Shown here: in pieces, positions 16,674 through 25,653 of the stretch
Numbering within the stretch: the stretch's first letter is position 1
How the letters are laid out: each line of letters starts with the position of its first letter
Assembly: GCF_037190085.1 (NCBI RefSeq)
Contig: NZ_JBBCJO010000001.1
Coordinates: 1-64,000, forward strand
Reading direction: 5' to 3'
DNA length: 64,000 nucleotides
Source of the DNA: Gemmatimonas aurantiaca
GTDB lineage: Bacteria > Gemmatimonadota > Gemmatimonadetes > Gemmatimonadales > Gemmatimonadaceae
Notes under the pieces: model-generated
What the model was told of the DNA's origin: nothing
Seen by the model: the letters and a program-made list of their open reading frames with translations, nothing else
The model's database searches: none
Position numbers and translations under genes: made by a program

Positions 16674-18202
16674 GCGCGTTGTGAGTCACGATCGGAGTCA
16701 CGATGGGAGTCACGAGCCGTATCACGAGCCGTATCACGCTGTGTGGTGCGATGCGCTGCCGGCGTGGCGTGCCACTCGCGGCAACTGTGCACCGGGACGA
16801 CTTTGCCGGGATTGGCGCGTCGATCGGGATCGAACACCGAACGGACCCGACACATCGCATCGAGCGACGCCGCGTCGAACAGCGTCTCCATGTACGGCAG
16901 CTTGTCGAGGCCCACGCCGTGCTCGCCGGTGATGGTGCCGCCGGCGTCGATGCAGGTCTGCATGATGGCCGACATGGCCGCGTGCACACGCGCACTCTCG
17001 TCGGCATCGCCGGCGTTGTATGGAATGTTCGGATGCAGATTGCCGTCGCCGGCGTGGAACACATTGCACACCCGCACGCGGTGCGTGGCGCCGATCTCGT
17101 CGATGCGGGCCAGTACGTCCGGCAATCGGGTGCGCGGTACGACGGCGTCCTGCACCACGAGCGCCGGTGCGATGCGGCCCATGGCGCCGAAGGCTTTTTT
17201 GCGGCCCTGCCAGAGACGCATGCGATCGGTGGCTTCGGTGGCCACGAGCACGCCGCGTGCGCCGCATTCGTTGCAGGCATCGCGGATGATGGCCACGTCG
17301 GCGTCGAGTCCATCGGCGATGCCGTCCACTTCACAGAGCAGGATGGCCGCGGCATCGGTGGGATAGCCGGCGGCGTAGATGCTGGCCTCCACGGCGCGGA
17401 TGGTGGCATTGTCCATCATCTCGAGCGCGGCGGGCACGATGCCCGTGGCGATGATCTTCGAGACGGCGCGCGCGGCGGCGTCCACCGAGGAAAAATCGGC
17501 GAGCAGCGTATGCACCGCGTCGGGCAGCGGCACCAGGCGTACCGTGATTTCCGTGGCCACACCAAAACAGCCTTCACTGCCGATGAACGTGCCGAGCAGG
17601 TCGTAGCCGTCGGGTTCTCCGAACGCATCGCCAAGTCGCGTGACGGAGCCGTCGGGGAGCACGACTTCACACTCGACGATGTGATTGAGGGTCACCCCGT
17701 ACTTGAGACAATGCGGACCACCCGCATTCTCGGCCACGTTGCCGCCGATCGTGCACACCGTCTGACTGGACGGATCGGGGGCGTAATGCAGACCGTAGCG
17801 GGCCGTTGCGCGCGACAGCTTGGCGTTGACCACACCGGGTTCGACACGTGCGATCCGGTTGATGGGATCGATCTCGATGATGCGGGTGAGTCGGTTGAGC
17901 CCCACGAGCACGACGTCATCGGCGAGGGCGCCGCCCGACAGACCGGTGCCGGCTCCACGCGGCACGAAGGGCACACCGAGACGGGCGAGCGTCCCGATGA
18001 CGGCAATGAGTTCGTCCCGCGTTCCCGGCAGCACGGCCAGCGAAGGCGTCGCCCGGTAGCCGGGCAGACCGTCGGCATCGAAGACCGCCAGCTCCTGGCG
18101 GCGTTCCTTCACCCACTGCGGGCCGACGATGGCGGCGAGTGCATCGCGCATATCCTGCAATCTATCCAGCGCGCGGGGGGAGGCGGATACCTCCGCCCAC
18201 AC
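16670..18202 (-). CDS. glcD: Glycolate oxidase flavoprotein subunit
   Basis: The catalytic FAD subunit of glycolate dehydrogenase (510 residues from GTG 18202). FAD-binding_4 domain features are VPRGAGTGLSGGA, RVEPGVVNAKLS and CTIGGNVAENAGGPHCLKYG. The C-terminal FAD-oxidase domain ends with GTITGEHGVGLDKLPYM. An ATG at 18151 (MRDALAAIVGP) would give 493 residues and is an equally good start. The extreme C-terminus is a low-complexity run of Asp/Arg/Ser repeats (DTARDSHRDSDRDSQ) absent from most relatives. It heads the glcD-glcE-glcF-(HAD-YgfZ) operon. A response regulator gene ends 61 bases upstream. Confidence 0.93.
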   Translation of the reverse strand: MWAEVSASPRALDRLQDMRDALAAIVGPQWVKERRQELAVFDADGLPGYRATPSLAVLPGTRDELIAVIGTLARLGVPFVPRGAGTGLSGGALADDVVLVGLNRLTRIIEIDPINRIARVEPGVVNAKLSRATARYGLHYAPDPSSQTVCTIGGNVAENAGGPHCLKYGVTLNHIVECEVVLPDGSVTRLGDAFGEPDGYDLLGTFIGSEGCFGVATEITVRLVPLPDAVHTLLADFSSVDAAARAVSKIIATGIVPAALEMMDNATIRAVEASIYAAGYPTDAAAILLCEVDGIADGLDADVAIIRDACNECGARGVLVATEATDRMRLWQGRKKAFGAMGRIAPALVVQDAVVPRTRLPDVLARIDEIGATHRVRVCNVFHAGDGNLHPNIPYNAGDADESARVHAAMSAIMQTCIDAGGTITGEHGVGLDKLPYMETLFDAASLDAMCRVRSVFDPDRRANPGKVVPVHSCREWHATPAAHRTTQRDTARDTARDSHRDSDRDSQRA

Positions 18203-18263
18203 CTACGTGGGGGGCTGCCGCGGAGAACCGCCCGGCGATGGAACGCGGGTGATGACGTGCGGC

Positions 18264-18716
18264 CTAGTTGGCGCGGTGAATGGTGGCGACCGCCGCGCGC
18301 AGCGTGCCCAGATCGAAGGGCTTCTGCAGGACATGGGCATGCTCGGCCAACACACTGCCCGGCGCGGCATCGTGCACGGCATCACCGGTGGTGAGGATGA
18401 TGCGGGAGGCCAGGGCCGGACGTTCGGCGTGGATCTGGCGGACGATCTCCTCGCCGGTGACCAGCGGGAGATGCAGATCGCAGACGATCACATCGAAACG
18501 GGAGTCGTCATCGTCGATGCTTGCACGCAGCAGTTCGAGCGCCTGTGCCCCATCGGCGGCTTCCTCGACGGACCACTGTTGACGTTCGAACCATCGCTTC
18601 AAGGCGAACCGGATTCCCGGTTCGTCATCAACGATCAACACACGCGGCAATGTGGCCTCCACCAGAAGAGCGAGAAACGGCGGCTGCCCGTCAACGGGTG
18701 CCGCCGTTTCCAACAT
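18264..18716 (-). CDS. Single-domain response regulator
   Basis: A 150-residue receiver domain without an output domain. The acidic pair is D30/D31, the phospho-acceptor Asp80 lies in VIVCDLHLP, the Thr position is in IILTTGD, and the conserved Lys is in LQKPF. ATG 18716 is supported by an excellent AGAGGAAGG just upstream. Such CheY-like proteins pass phosphate between kinases or bind a target protein. No adjacent kinase is present; the only sensor kinase in the window is at 32877. It sits upstream of glcD on the same strand and may be co-transcribed with it. Confidence 0.88.
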   Translation of the reverse strand: MLETAAPVDGQPPFLALLVEATLPRVLIVDDEPGIRFALKRWFERQQWSVEEAADGAQALELLRASIDDDDSRFDVIVCDLHLPLVTGEEIVRQIHAERPALASRIILTTGDAVHDAAPGSVLAEHAHVLQKPFDLGTLRAAVATIHRAN

Positions 18717-18856
18717 AACCTTCCTCTGTGAATTGCGACAACGTCGATGTATCGCTGATGAGCTCGCTTATCGGGTCGGTGTGCAACCGCGAGGGACTGA
18801 TCGTGTGTTGTGCGTGTTCAGTCGAAATTGCTTTCGAAACTGTTGGTACGACAACC

Positions 18857-19765
18857 TCAGGCGGCGCCCCAGAATCCGGCGAGCGCACGTCCGTCGGGCG
18901 ATTCGCGCAGCTTCTCGAAGGCCCGTTCGCGGATCTGCCGGATGCGTTCACGCGTGACACCCATCAGCGCACCGATGCGTTCGAGCGTCATGGCTTCCGC
19001 GCCTTCGTCGAGTCCGTAGTAGAGATAGAGGATCTTGCGTTCGCGCGGCGTGAGGTATTTGCGGAACACCCGGTCGATGAACTCGCGCATGAGCCGGAAG
19101 TCGGTACCGTCTTCGATGTCAGCGTGTGTCTCGCCGGCAAACCGTTCGCCGAGTGTGGAGGCTTCACGATCCTGTCGATCGATGGGCGCGTCGAGCGAGA
19201 CTTCGGTGCTCGTGATCTGCCGGGCATTGCGGACCTGCTCGACGGGCTCTTCGAGCAGCTTGGACAGTTCTTCGTCGGTGGGTTCGCGATTGAGCACTTG
19301 CGAGAGGATCATCTCGCCACGCGCCATCCGGATGAGTTGCGAATTCTGATTGAGCGGGATGCGAACGGAGCGGGTCTGTTCGGCGAGGGCTTTGAGGACG
19401 GCCTGGCGAACCCACCAGACGGCGTACGAAATGAATTTGACGCCCTGATCGGGATCGAATTTCCGTACGGCCTTGAGGAGTCCTTCATTGCCGATGGCGA
19501 CGAGCTCGGAGAGATCGAGGCCGTGCCCCTGATACTTCTTCACGTACGAGATGACGAATCGGAGATTGGCCGTCACCAGCCGCTCGGCGGCGGCTTCGTC
19601 GCCCTTCTGGGCCAGACGCGCCAGGCGCCGTTCTTCCGCGGCGTCGGTGATGAGGGGCAGCTTCTGGATGTCGTGAAGATATTGGTCGAAGGCTGTGGAA
19701 GGAGCGGAACGGAAGAAGCCTTTGGAACGAGCTTCGGAAGTCCTGGTCGCGGCAGCTGCCTGCAT
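18857..19765 (-). CDS. RNA polymerase sigma-70 factor (RpoD/group 2 type)
   Basis: A sigma factor of 302 residues from ATG 19765. Region 1.2 (FDQYLHDIQKLPLIT), region 2 (NLRFVISYVKKYQG, LDLSELVAIGNEGLLKAVRKFD, ISYAVWWVRQAVLKAL), region 3 and region 4 (LTPRERKILYLYYGL, MTLERIGALMGVTRERIRQIR) are all present. It lacks the long acidic N-terminus of a classical RpoD, so it is a short primary-type or group 2 sigma factor. An alternative ATG at 19861 would add 32 basic residues. GAGGG lies a few bases before ATG 19765. The gene is a likely monocistron downstream of aroB. Confidence 0.92.
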   Translation of the reverse strand: MQAAAATRTSEARSKGFFRSAPSTAFDQYLHDIQKLPLITDAAEERRLARLAQKGDEAAAERLVTANLRFVISYVKKYQGHGLDLSELVAIGNEGLLKAVRKFDPDQGVKFISYAVWWVRQAVLKALAEQTRSVRIPLNQNSQLIRMARGEMILSQVLNREPTDEELSKLLEEPVEQVRNARQITSTEVSLDAPIDRQDREASTLGERFAGETHADIEDGTDFRLMREFIDRVFRKYLTPRERKILYLYYGLDEGAEAMTLERIGALMGVTRERIRQIRERAFEKLRESPDGRALAGFWGAA

Positions 19766-19989
19766 ACGCCCTCGCCGTACGTGAGCTCGAGATCGGGAGG
19801 ACAGTGGCCTCCCCCGATCGGGTGGGAGCGCCACGATAATGTTCGGGGATGAGCCGGTCAATGAAAATTTTCAAGCGATGACATTTCTACGCACTTTGGA
19901 GACACTTCGCTGACAGTAACGGAGCATTTCCCGTGAAAATATCCGAGTGATGAAGTTTACATTACTGAGGGATCAGTGGAGGAGCGCGG

Positions 19990-21156
19990 TTACAGCAGCC
20001 CGGCCAGCACTTCCATGACGATGGGATCGGCCACGGGGACGGACCAACGGCCGTCGGCGGGGTCCATTTCACCCAGGGCGCGGGGGAGTGCGTAGCGGGC
20101 CGCTCCGGCCCGGGCCTTCTTGTCGCCCAGGGTTTCAGCCACCACTGACGCGGCGCTGACGCCGACGGGGAGGCGGGTGGGGAGTCCGGCACGCCGGACG
20201 GCGTCCTCGACCGCGGCGGCGAGGCCCGGGCCGGCCATGCCAAGTCTTTCGGCGAGCCGGGCTTCGGCCACCATGCCCATGGCCACGGCGTCCCCGTGCA
20301 GCATGTCGTAGTGCAGGAGCTTTTCCACCGCATGGGCGATGGTGTGCCCGAAATTGAGGATCTGGCGCAGTCCTCCTTCCCGGCTGTCTTCGGCCACGAC
20401 GGCGGCTTTGATGCGCACGGAGCCGGCGATCAGGGCGCCGAACTCCGGCGCCTGGGCGCCCCTGGCAAGCAGCGAGGGGAGCGCCTGCAGAAGACGGTCG
20501 AAGTAGGCGACATCGGCGATCACGCCGTGTTTGATCATCTCGGCCAACCCCGACCGCAGGATGGCCGGCGGCAGGGAGGTCAGCACCTCGGGGTCGATCA
20601 CCACGGCCGCCGGGTTGTGGAACGCACCCACGAGATTCTTGCCGGCCGGTGTGTCCACCGCGGTCTTGCCACCGACCGAGGCATCCACCATGGCGAGCAG
20701 CGTGGTGGGCACCTGCACCACCGGAAGGCCACGCATGTACGTGGCGGCCACGAAGCCCGAGAGATCGCAGATCACACCGCCGCCCAGCGCCACGATGGTC
20801 GTATCGCGGCCGGCGCCCCAGGCCATCAGGGCATCGGTGAGCGAAGCCCAACGCTCGCGGGTCTTCTCCTGCTCGCCGGGCGGAATCGTGAAGAGCGAAG
20901 CGGTCGAGCCCTCGAACTGCGCCATGACTTGCGGGGCGTGGACCGCGGCCACGGTGTCGTCGGAGATGACGGCGATGCGATGTGCCGGTGCCACCTGCTG
21001 TACGATGGCGGCGAGATGCTGCCGTGTGCCGACGGCGCAGAAGACCGGATAGTCGAGCGTCAGCGGCAGCGCGTCGGGCACGGCGCTGGTGTGTGCTGCG
21101 GTGTGTGCTGCCGCGTGCACTGCGGTGTGTGCCTCCGCCGTCTCCATGGTCCCCAT
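19990..21156 (-). CDS. aroB: 3-Dehydroquinate synthase
   Basis: This 388-residue enzyme converts DAHP to 3-dehydroquinate in the shikimate pathway. NAD-binding ALGGGVICDLSGF, substrate-binding VPTTLLAMVDASVGGKTAVD and the metal ligands in GLAEMIKHGVI, NFGHTIAHAVE and LHGDAVAMGMV are intact. The first ~25 residues are a His/Ala/Thr repeat (HTAVHAAAHTAAHTSA) encoded by a GTGTGCTGC-type tandem DNA repeat and absent from the family. The true start could be downstream of it. ATG 21156 follows the adenosyltransferase stop by 2 bases, so the two genes form an operon. Confidence 0.95.
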   Translation of the reverse strand: MGTMETAEAHTAVHAAAHTAAHTSAVPDALPLTLDYPVFCAVGTRQHLAAIVQQVAPAHRIAVISDDTVAAVHAPQVMAQFEGSTASLFTIPPGEQEKTRERWASLTDALMAWGAGRDTTIVALGGGVICDLSGFVAATYMRGLPVVQVPTTLLAMVDASVGGKTAVDTPAGKNLVGAFHNPAAVVIDPEVLTSLPPAILRSGLAEMIKHGVIADVAYFDRLLQALPSLLARGAQAPEFGALIAGSVRIKAAVVAEDSREGGLRQILNFGHTIAHAVEKLLHYDMLHGDAVAMGMVAEARLAERLGMAGPGLAAAVEDAVRRAGLPTRLPVGVSAASVVAETLGDKKARAGAARYALPRALGEMDPADGRWSVPVADPIVMEVLAGLL

Positions 21157-21158
21157 GA

Positions 21159-21704
21159 CTACCAGGTGACCTCGCCGGCGCCCGCCCGCTTGTTGGCCAG
21201 GCGGGCGAGGGTGAAGAGCAGATCGGAGAGACGATTGAGATAGGTGATCACCAGCGCCGGCAGTTCGATGTCCTGCGCGAGGTGCACCACCCGGCGTTCG
21301 GCCCGGCGGCAGACGGTGCGCGCCACATGCAGCGCGGCGGCCTTGGGAGTGCCGCCGGGAATGATGAAGCTGCGCAGCGGCTCGAGTTCCGCGTCGGCCT
21401 GGTCGATGGCCCGTTCGAGTTCGGCGATGCGCTCTTCGTCGATGCGGGCCTTGGTCAGATGATCGCGCATCTTCTCGTGATCAGGCGTGGCCAGCAGCGC
21501 GCCAATCGCGAACAGGTCGCGCTGGATCGGGACCAGCACCTCGTCGATGCGGGGCATGATCTCGATGGACCGGGCCAGCCCCAGTGCGGCATTGAGTTCG
21601 TCCACATCGCCGTAGGCTTCCACCCGGGGGTGGTCCTTGCCCACGCGGCCGCCGCCGAAGAGCGCGGTGCCGCCCGTATCGCCCGTACGCGTATAGATCT
21701 TCAT
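21159..21704 (-). CDS. Cob(I)yrinic acid a,c-diamide adenosyltransferase (PduO type)
   Basis: A 181-residue trimeric adenosyltransferase that makes adenosylcobalamin from ATP and cob(I)alamin. The family ATP-binding N-terminus KIYTRTGDTGGTALFGG, VEAYGDVDELNAALG and the C-terminal RTVCRRAERRVV are present. ATG 21704 is chosen because the conserved sequence begins immediately; an in-frame ATG 45 bases upstream gives an unconserved leader. It is transcribed with aroB and divergently from the ferredoxin reductase gene 53 bases away. Confidence 0.93.
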   Translation of the reverse strand: MKIYTRTGDTGGTALFGGGRVGKDHPRVEAYGDVDELNAALGLARSIEIMPRIDEVLVPIQRDLFAIGALLATPDHEKMRDHLTKARIDEERIAELERAIDQADAELEPLRSFIIPGGTPKAAALHVARTVCRRAERRVVHLAQDIELPALVITYLNRLSDLLFTLARLANKRAGAGEVTW

Positions 21705-21757
21705 GCCGAATACTAACGCAATATGGAGCAATACCTGAGCGATACTCATGCGTCCCG

Positions 21758-22813
21758 ATGGCGACTACCTTTCCCCGCATGCCAACCCATCCCCTCCGCG
21801 ACATCACCATCATCGGCGGCGGCCCCACGGGGCTATTCGCACTCTTTTATGCCGGTATGCGCGGCGCCTCCGCGCAGATCGTCGATGCCCTTCCGGAACT
21901 CGGTGGACAGCTCACGGCGCTGTATCCCGAGAAATACATCTTCGACGTGGCGGGCTATCCGAAGGTGTTGGCCAAGGATCTCGTCAAAGCGCTCACGGAG
22001 CAGGCATCGCAGTTTCATCAGGAAGCGGGACTGCCGGTGCATCTCACGCAGCGTGTGGTGGGGTTGGAGGAAGAGGACGGCCACTACGTACTCGTCACCG
22101 AGACCGATCGGTTCCCCACCAAGTCGGTGGTGATCGCGGCCGGCATCGGCGCGTTCAGTCCGCGCAAACTGCCGCAGGCTTTTGCCGCCGAATGGTATGG
22201 CCGCGGTGTGCATGCGCTGGTCTCGAATCCGGAAGGGTTCCGCGACCGCGATGTGCTCATCATCGGCGGCGGCGATTCGGCATTCGACTGGTGCGCCCAG
22301 CTGCGTGACCGTGCGAAGTCGGTGACGCTCATTCATCGCAGCGACCGTTTCCGCGCGCACGCGGCCACGGTGAACGAAGTGCAGGCCGCCGCCGCGCTCG
22401 GCGACGGACGCGTGAACATCTTCACGTTCCACGAGCTCGATGCCATTCACGGAGACACCACGATCGCCGGTGTGTCCATCAAGGACGTGAAGGCCAAGAC
22501 GTCACGCGAGATCGCCTGCGACGTCATCCTGCCGATGCTGGGTTACGTCTCCGACCTCGGCACCCTGCTCGACTGGGGACTCAACATCGAGAAGGACGAG
22601 ATCCTCGTCACGACGCAGATGGAAACGGGACGTCCGGGCATCTATGCGGCCGGCGACATCACCACGTATTCGGGCAAGCTCAAGCTCATCGCCACGGGTT
22701 TCGGCGAAGCCGCGATCGCGGTGAACCAGGCGGTGCACCATGTGTACCCGGAAAAGAAGGTGAATCCGGGACATTCGTCGAATCTGGCCATATTCGGGCA
22801 GAAGGACGATTGA
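21758..22813 (+). CDS. Ferredoxin--NADP+ reductase, thioredoxin-reductase-like type
   Basis: This 351-residue homodimeric FAD/NAD(P) reductase of the YumC/FNR2 type shuttles electrons between NADPH and ferredoxin. It has the FAD motif IIGGGPTGLFALFYAGMRG, the family hallmark GGQLTALYPEKYIFDVAGYP and the NADPH motif IIGGGDSAFDW. The C-terminal GRPGIYAAGDITTY completes the FAD site. It lacks the CxxC of thioredoxin reductase. A second ATG at 21779 is possible. A long inverted-repeat element follows 11 bases after the stop. Confidence 0.92.
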   Translation: MATTFPRMPTHPLRDITIIGGGPTGLFALFYAGMRGASAQIVDALPELGGQLTALYPEKYIFDVAGYPKVLAKDLVKALTEQASQFHQEAGLPVHLTQRVVGLEEEDGHYVLVTETDRFPTKSVVIAAGIGAFSPRKLPQAFAAEWYGRGVHALVSNPEGFRDRDVLIIGGGDSAFDWCAQLRDRAKSVTLIHRSDRFRAHAATVNEVQAAAALGDGRVNIFTFHELDAIHGDTTIAGVSIKDVKAKTSREIACDVILPMLGYVSDLGTLLDWGLNIEKDEILVTTQMETGRPGIYAAGDITTYSGKLKLIATGFGEAAIAVNQAVHHVYPEKKVNPGHSSNLAIFGQKDD

Positions 22814-22824
22814 AATCCCGGTTC

Positions 22825-23080
22825 AGATTTTCAGACGGGGTCAGAGGTCAGAGATCAGCCGGTCAGAACTGAGACGGATATAGGGAGCAGGAGGGAGTAG
22901 CCAGAGGTCAGAGATCTGAGCACTGACGGTCGAGGGTGTCGTGCGCGCCAAGGACTCCCTTCGTGTCAGTATGCAGCCTGCAAGCGAAGTGCTCGGACCT
23001 CTGACCTCTGGCCACTCCCTCCTGCTTCCTATATCCGTCTCAGTTCTGACCCTCTGACCTCTGAAAGCAGGCCTCTGATC
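22825..23080. repeat. Long inverted-repeat element (GGTCAGA family), copy 2
   Basis: Inverted arms of about 90-100 bp (22825-22923 and 22989-23080) start with the same AGATTTTCAGACGGGGTCAG and AGAACTGAGACGGATATAG segments as copy 1 at 11328. They add a further AGCAGGAGGGAGT block. The ~65-bp interior is unrelated to that of copy 1. It fills the whole gap between two convergent genes and reaches the stop codon of the permease, so it can act as a bidirectional transcription end. No coding content. Confidence 0.8.
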
Positions 23081-23999
23081 ATTTGGCCCTGACCCGCGGA
23101 TCCACCTGCCCATATGCCACATCCGTGAGCAGGTTCACCACCACGAACACCACCGAGAGAAAGAGCACCGAGCCTTGCACGGCCGGCAGATCGCGGCGTG
23201 AGATGGCCATGACGACGTAGCGCCCGATGCCGGGCCAGGAGAAGATCGTCTCGGTGAGAATGCTGCCCGTGAGATAGGCGCCGAAGTCGAGTCCGATCAC
23301 CGTCACCACGGGAATGAGTGCGTTGCGCAGGGCGTGGCGTATCACCACGGCACGTTCGCTGAGACCCTTGGCGCGGGCGGTGCGCACGAAGTCGGCGCCG
23401 AGTACCTCGAGCATGGCCGAGCGGGTGATGCGCGCGAGATAGGCGATGGAGCGTGAACCGAGTGCCAGAGCGGGGAGAACGAGAAATTCGGGGCGTCCGT
23501 ATCCCGAGGCCGGAAACCATCGCAGTGAGACCGCGAAGAACAGGATCAGCAACAATCCGATCCAGTACACGGGGAACGAGATACCGAGATAGGTCGTGGC
23601 CAGCGCGACGCGGTCGAACCAGCCGTGTGGACGGATGGCGGCGAGGGTGCCGATACTGATGCCCAGTATCGTGGCGAGCAGCATGGCCGCGCCGGCGAGT
23701 TGCAGCGTCCGCGGGAAACGCTCCGCGATATCGGCGACGATGGGGCGATTGGTGATGTACGACCGACCGAGATCGCCGGAGAGAATGCCGGCCGCGTAGT
23801 GCGCGAACTGCGTGGGCAACGGATCGTCGAGCCGGAGTTCGGCGCGCAGCCGTTCGATCGTGGCCGCATCGGCGCGCTCGCCCACCATGGCCTGCACCGG
23901 ATCGCCGGGGGCGACGTAGAGCAGCAGAAACACCACCACGAGCACCCCGAAGAGTGTCGGGATGGAGAGCAGCGCGCGACGCAGCAACAGGAGAGGCAT
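23079..23999 (-). CDS. Peptide/nickel-type ABC transporter permease (DppB-like)
   Basis: This 306-residue inner-membrane protein is of the BPD_transp_1 family. An N-terminal helix (LLSIPTLFGVLVVVFLLLYVAPGDP) matches the DppB signature. The EAA loop that contacts the ATPase reads DFVRTARAKGLSERAVVIRHALRNALIP. The end TDVAYGQVDPRVR is the normal DppB C-terminus, so the protein is complete. ATG 23999 is chosen because the conserved sequence begins there. It follows the substrate-binding protein by 5 bases. No DppC-type permease or ATPase follows; the inverted-repeat element begins at its stop codon. Confidence 0.9.
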   Translation of the reverse strand: MPLLLLRRALLSIPTLFGVLVVVFLLLYVAPGDPVQAMVGERADAATIERLRAELRLDDPLPTQFAHYAAGILSGDLGRSYITNRPIVADIAERFPRTLQLAGAAMLLATILGISIGTLAAIRPHGWFDRVALATTYLGISFPVYWIGLLLILFFAVSLRWFPASGYGRPEFLVLPALALGSRSIAYLARITRSAMLEVLGADFVRTARAKGLSERAVVIRHALRNALIPVVTVIGLDFGAYLTGSILTETIFSWPGIGRYVVMAISRRDLPAVQGSVLFLSVVFVVVNLLTDVAYGQVDPRVRAK

Positions 24000-24004
24000 G
24001 GGGC

Positions 24005-25603
24005 CTATTGACCGAGCGAGACCTTCGTCCAGCGCTGGCCATTGAAGATCACCGGCACTTCGAACCCCTTCACCCACGGCTGCACGGCGTACATCTCGTT
24101 GTAGAAGAAGAGCGGCACGAGCCCCATCTCGTTGTAGGCCAGCGAGTCGGCGCTGCGATAGAGCGCGGTGCGGCGCTGCCCGTCGGCCTCACGCCGGGCC
24201 TCGTCCACGAGACGGTCGAACGTGGGATTGCTGAAGAACGAGACGTTGCCGCCCGCGCCCTTGTTGGCCGTATGCAGCAACGGATAGAGGAAGTTCTCCG
24301 CGTCGGGGTAGTCGGCGTACCAGTCCTTGACGACGAGATCCGTCTGTCCGGCGCGCGCGGCGGCGCGCATGGCACTGGCATCGCGCTGCACGAGCTTGAG
24401 GCGGATGTTGGCGCCGCCGAGGTAGGCCTGCAGCGTCTGTGCGAGCCGCGGCCAGGGCGAGGTCTGCGAACTCCAGAGTTCGAGATCGATACCGTTGGGG
24501 TATCCCGCTTCCGCGAGCAGTCGCCGCGCCGCGAGCGTGTCGTAAGCGAGCGGTTTGCGCGCGCTGTCGAATCCGTCGAGCGACGGTGGGATGACGCCGG
24601 CCGCGACACTGCCACGTCCGGCGAGCAACTGTGCGAGCAGGGTTGGGGCGTCGATGGCATGCGCGAGTGCCTGCCGCACACGCACGTCCTTGAGCGGACC
24701 CCGCGTGGTGTTCACCCCGATGTACCAGAGACGCAGTGCCGGCGCGCTCACGAGATTGGCCCGACGCTCGTCGGTGTTCTCCCACGACTTCGTCTGTTCT
24801 TCCGGGATGTACAGAATGTCCACCGTGCCCGCTTCGAATTCGGCGACCGCCGTGGAGGGTTCGGGGATGATGCGGGCGAGCAGCGTGTCGAAGGCCGGTG
24901 CGCCGCTGTAGTACGCGGTGTTGCGCGCGAATTTGAGATAGTCGTCGTGCTTCCACTGCACGAGCTTCCACGGACCGGTGCCGATGGGCTTCTCGCTGAA
25001 ATCGACGCCCACGTGATCGGGCAGGATGGCGGCCGCGGGCATCGCGAGCAGCTTGGGGAAGATCGCGAGCGGCTGTTCGAGCGTGATGACCACGGTGGTG
25101 TCGTCGGGTGTGTCGACACCGAGTTCGACATTCCTGCCCGCGGCCATCGCGCGGGCGCCGGCGATGGGGAAGAGCGGCCAGGTGGTGCCGGCCTGCGTGG
25201 CCGGACGCAGGAGACGCTGGAACGACTGGCTCACATGACGCGCGCGCAGCAGCGTACCGTCGTGGAACTGGACGCTGTCGCGCAGATGGAAGGTGTAGCG
25301 CAGGCCGTCGGGAGACACATCCCAGCTTCTGGCCAGCGCGGGCTCCACTTCACCGGCCGGCGTGAAGCGTGTCAGGCCGTCGAACAGATAGGCCACGGCA
25401 CGCCCACTGGGCACATCGGTGGCCTTCGCCGGATCGAGCGACCGGGGGTCGTACCAGTCCCGCGAGTCCACCAGCGTATGACGTGTCGTGTTCCGGTCGT
25501 CGGCGCGCCGGCATCCCTGGACAACGAGCGCGAGCGCGGCCATCAGCGTGACAGTCGTCGTGATCGTCCGTAGGCGGGTGGTGGAGAGCGAAGCCGGTGT
25601 CAT
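24005..25603 (-). CDS. Peptide/nickel-type ABC transporter substrate-binding lipoprotein
   Basis: A 532-residue SBP_bac_5 family protein that captures oligopeptides or similar ligands outside the inner membrane. The signal peptide ends in lipobox VQGC with Cys36 as lipid anchor. Family features are DPRSLDPAKATD, YLFDGLTRF, WDVSPDGLRYTFHLRDSVQFHDG and WYADYPDAENFLYPL. ATG 25603 gives a proper lipoprotein signal; the frame is open further upstream into an Arg-rich non-conserved stretch. It is paired with a single permease and transcribed divergently from tamA across 50 bases. Confidence 0.9.
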   Translation of the reverse strand: MTPASLSTTRLRTITTTVTLMAALALVVQGCRRADDRNTTRHTLVDSRDWYDPRSLDPAKATDVPSGRAVAYLFDGLTRFTPAGEVEPALARSWDVSPDGLRYTFHLRDSVQFHDGTLLRARHVSQSFQRLLRPATQAGTTWPLFPIAGARAMAAGRNVELGVDTPDDTTVVITLEQPLAIFPKLLAMPAAAILPDHVGVDFSEKPIGTGPWKLVQWKHDDYLKFARNTAYYSGAPAFDTLLARIIPEPSTAVAEFEAGTVDILYIPEEQTKSWENTDERRANLVSAPALRLWYIGVNTTRGPLKDVRVRQALAHAIDAPTLLAQLLAGRGSVAAGVIPPSLDGFDSARKPLAYDTLAARRLLAEAGYPNGIDLELWSSQTSPWPRLAQTLQAYLGGANIRLKLVQRDASAMRAAARAGQTDLVVKDWYADYPDAENFLYPLLHTANKGAGGNVSFFSNPTFDRLVDEARREADGQRRTALYRSADSLAYNEMGLVPLFFYNEMYAVQPWVKGFEVPVIFNGQRWTKVSLGQ

Positions 25604-25653
25604 ACCTGGTTGACTGGGTGTGTGTGCTGGTTGAGCTTTGTAGGCTATAGAAC

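Noticed and set aside
16703..18394. 563-residue plus-strand frame opposite glcD
   Set aside because: Shadow frame rich in His, Gly and Arg without motifs; glcD on the other strand has the complete FAD-oxidase signature.
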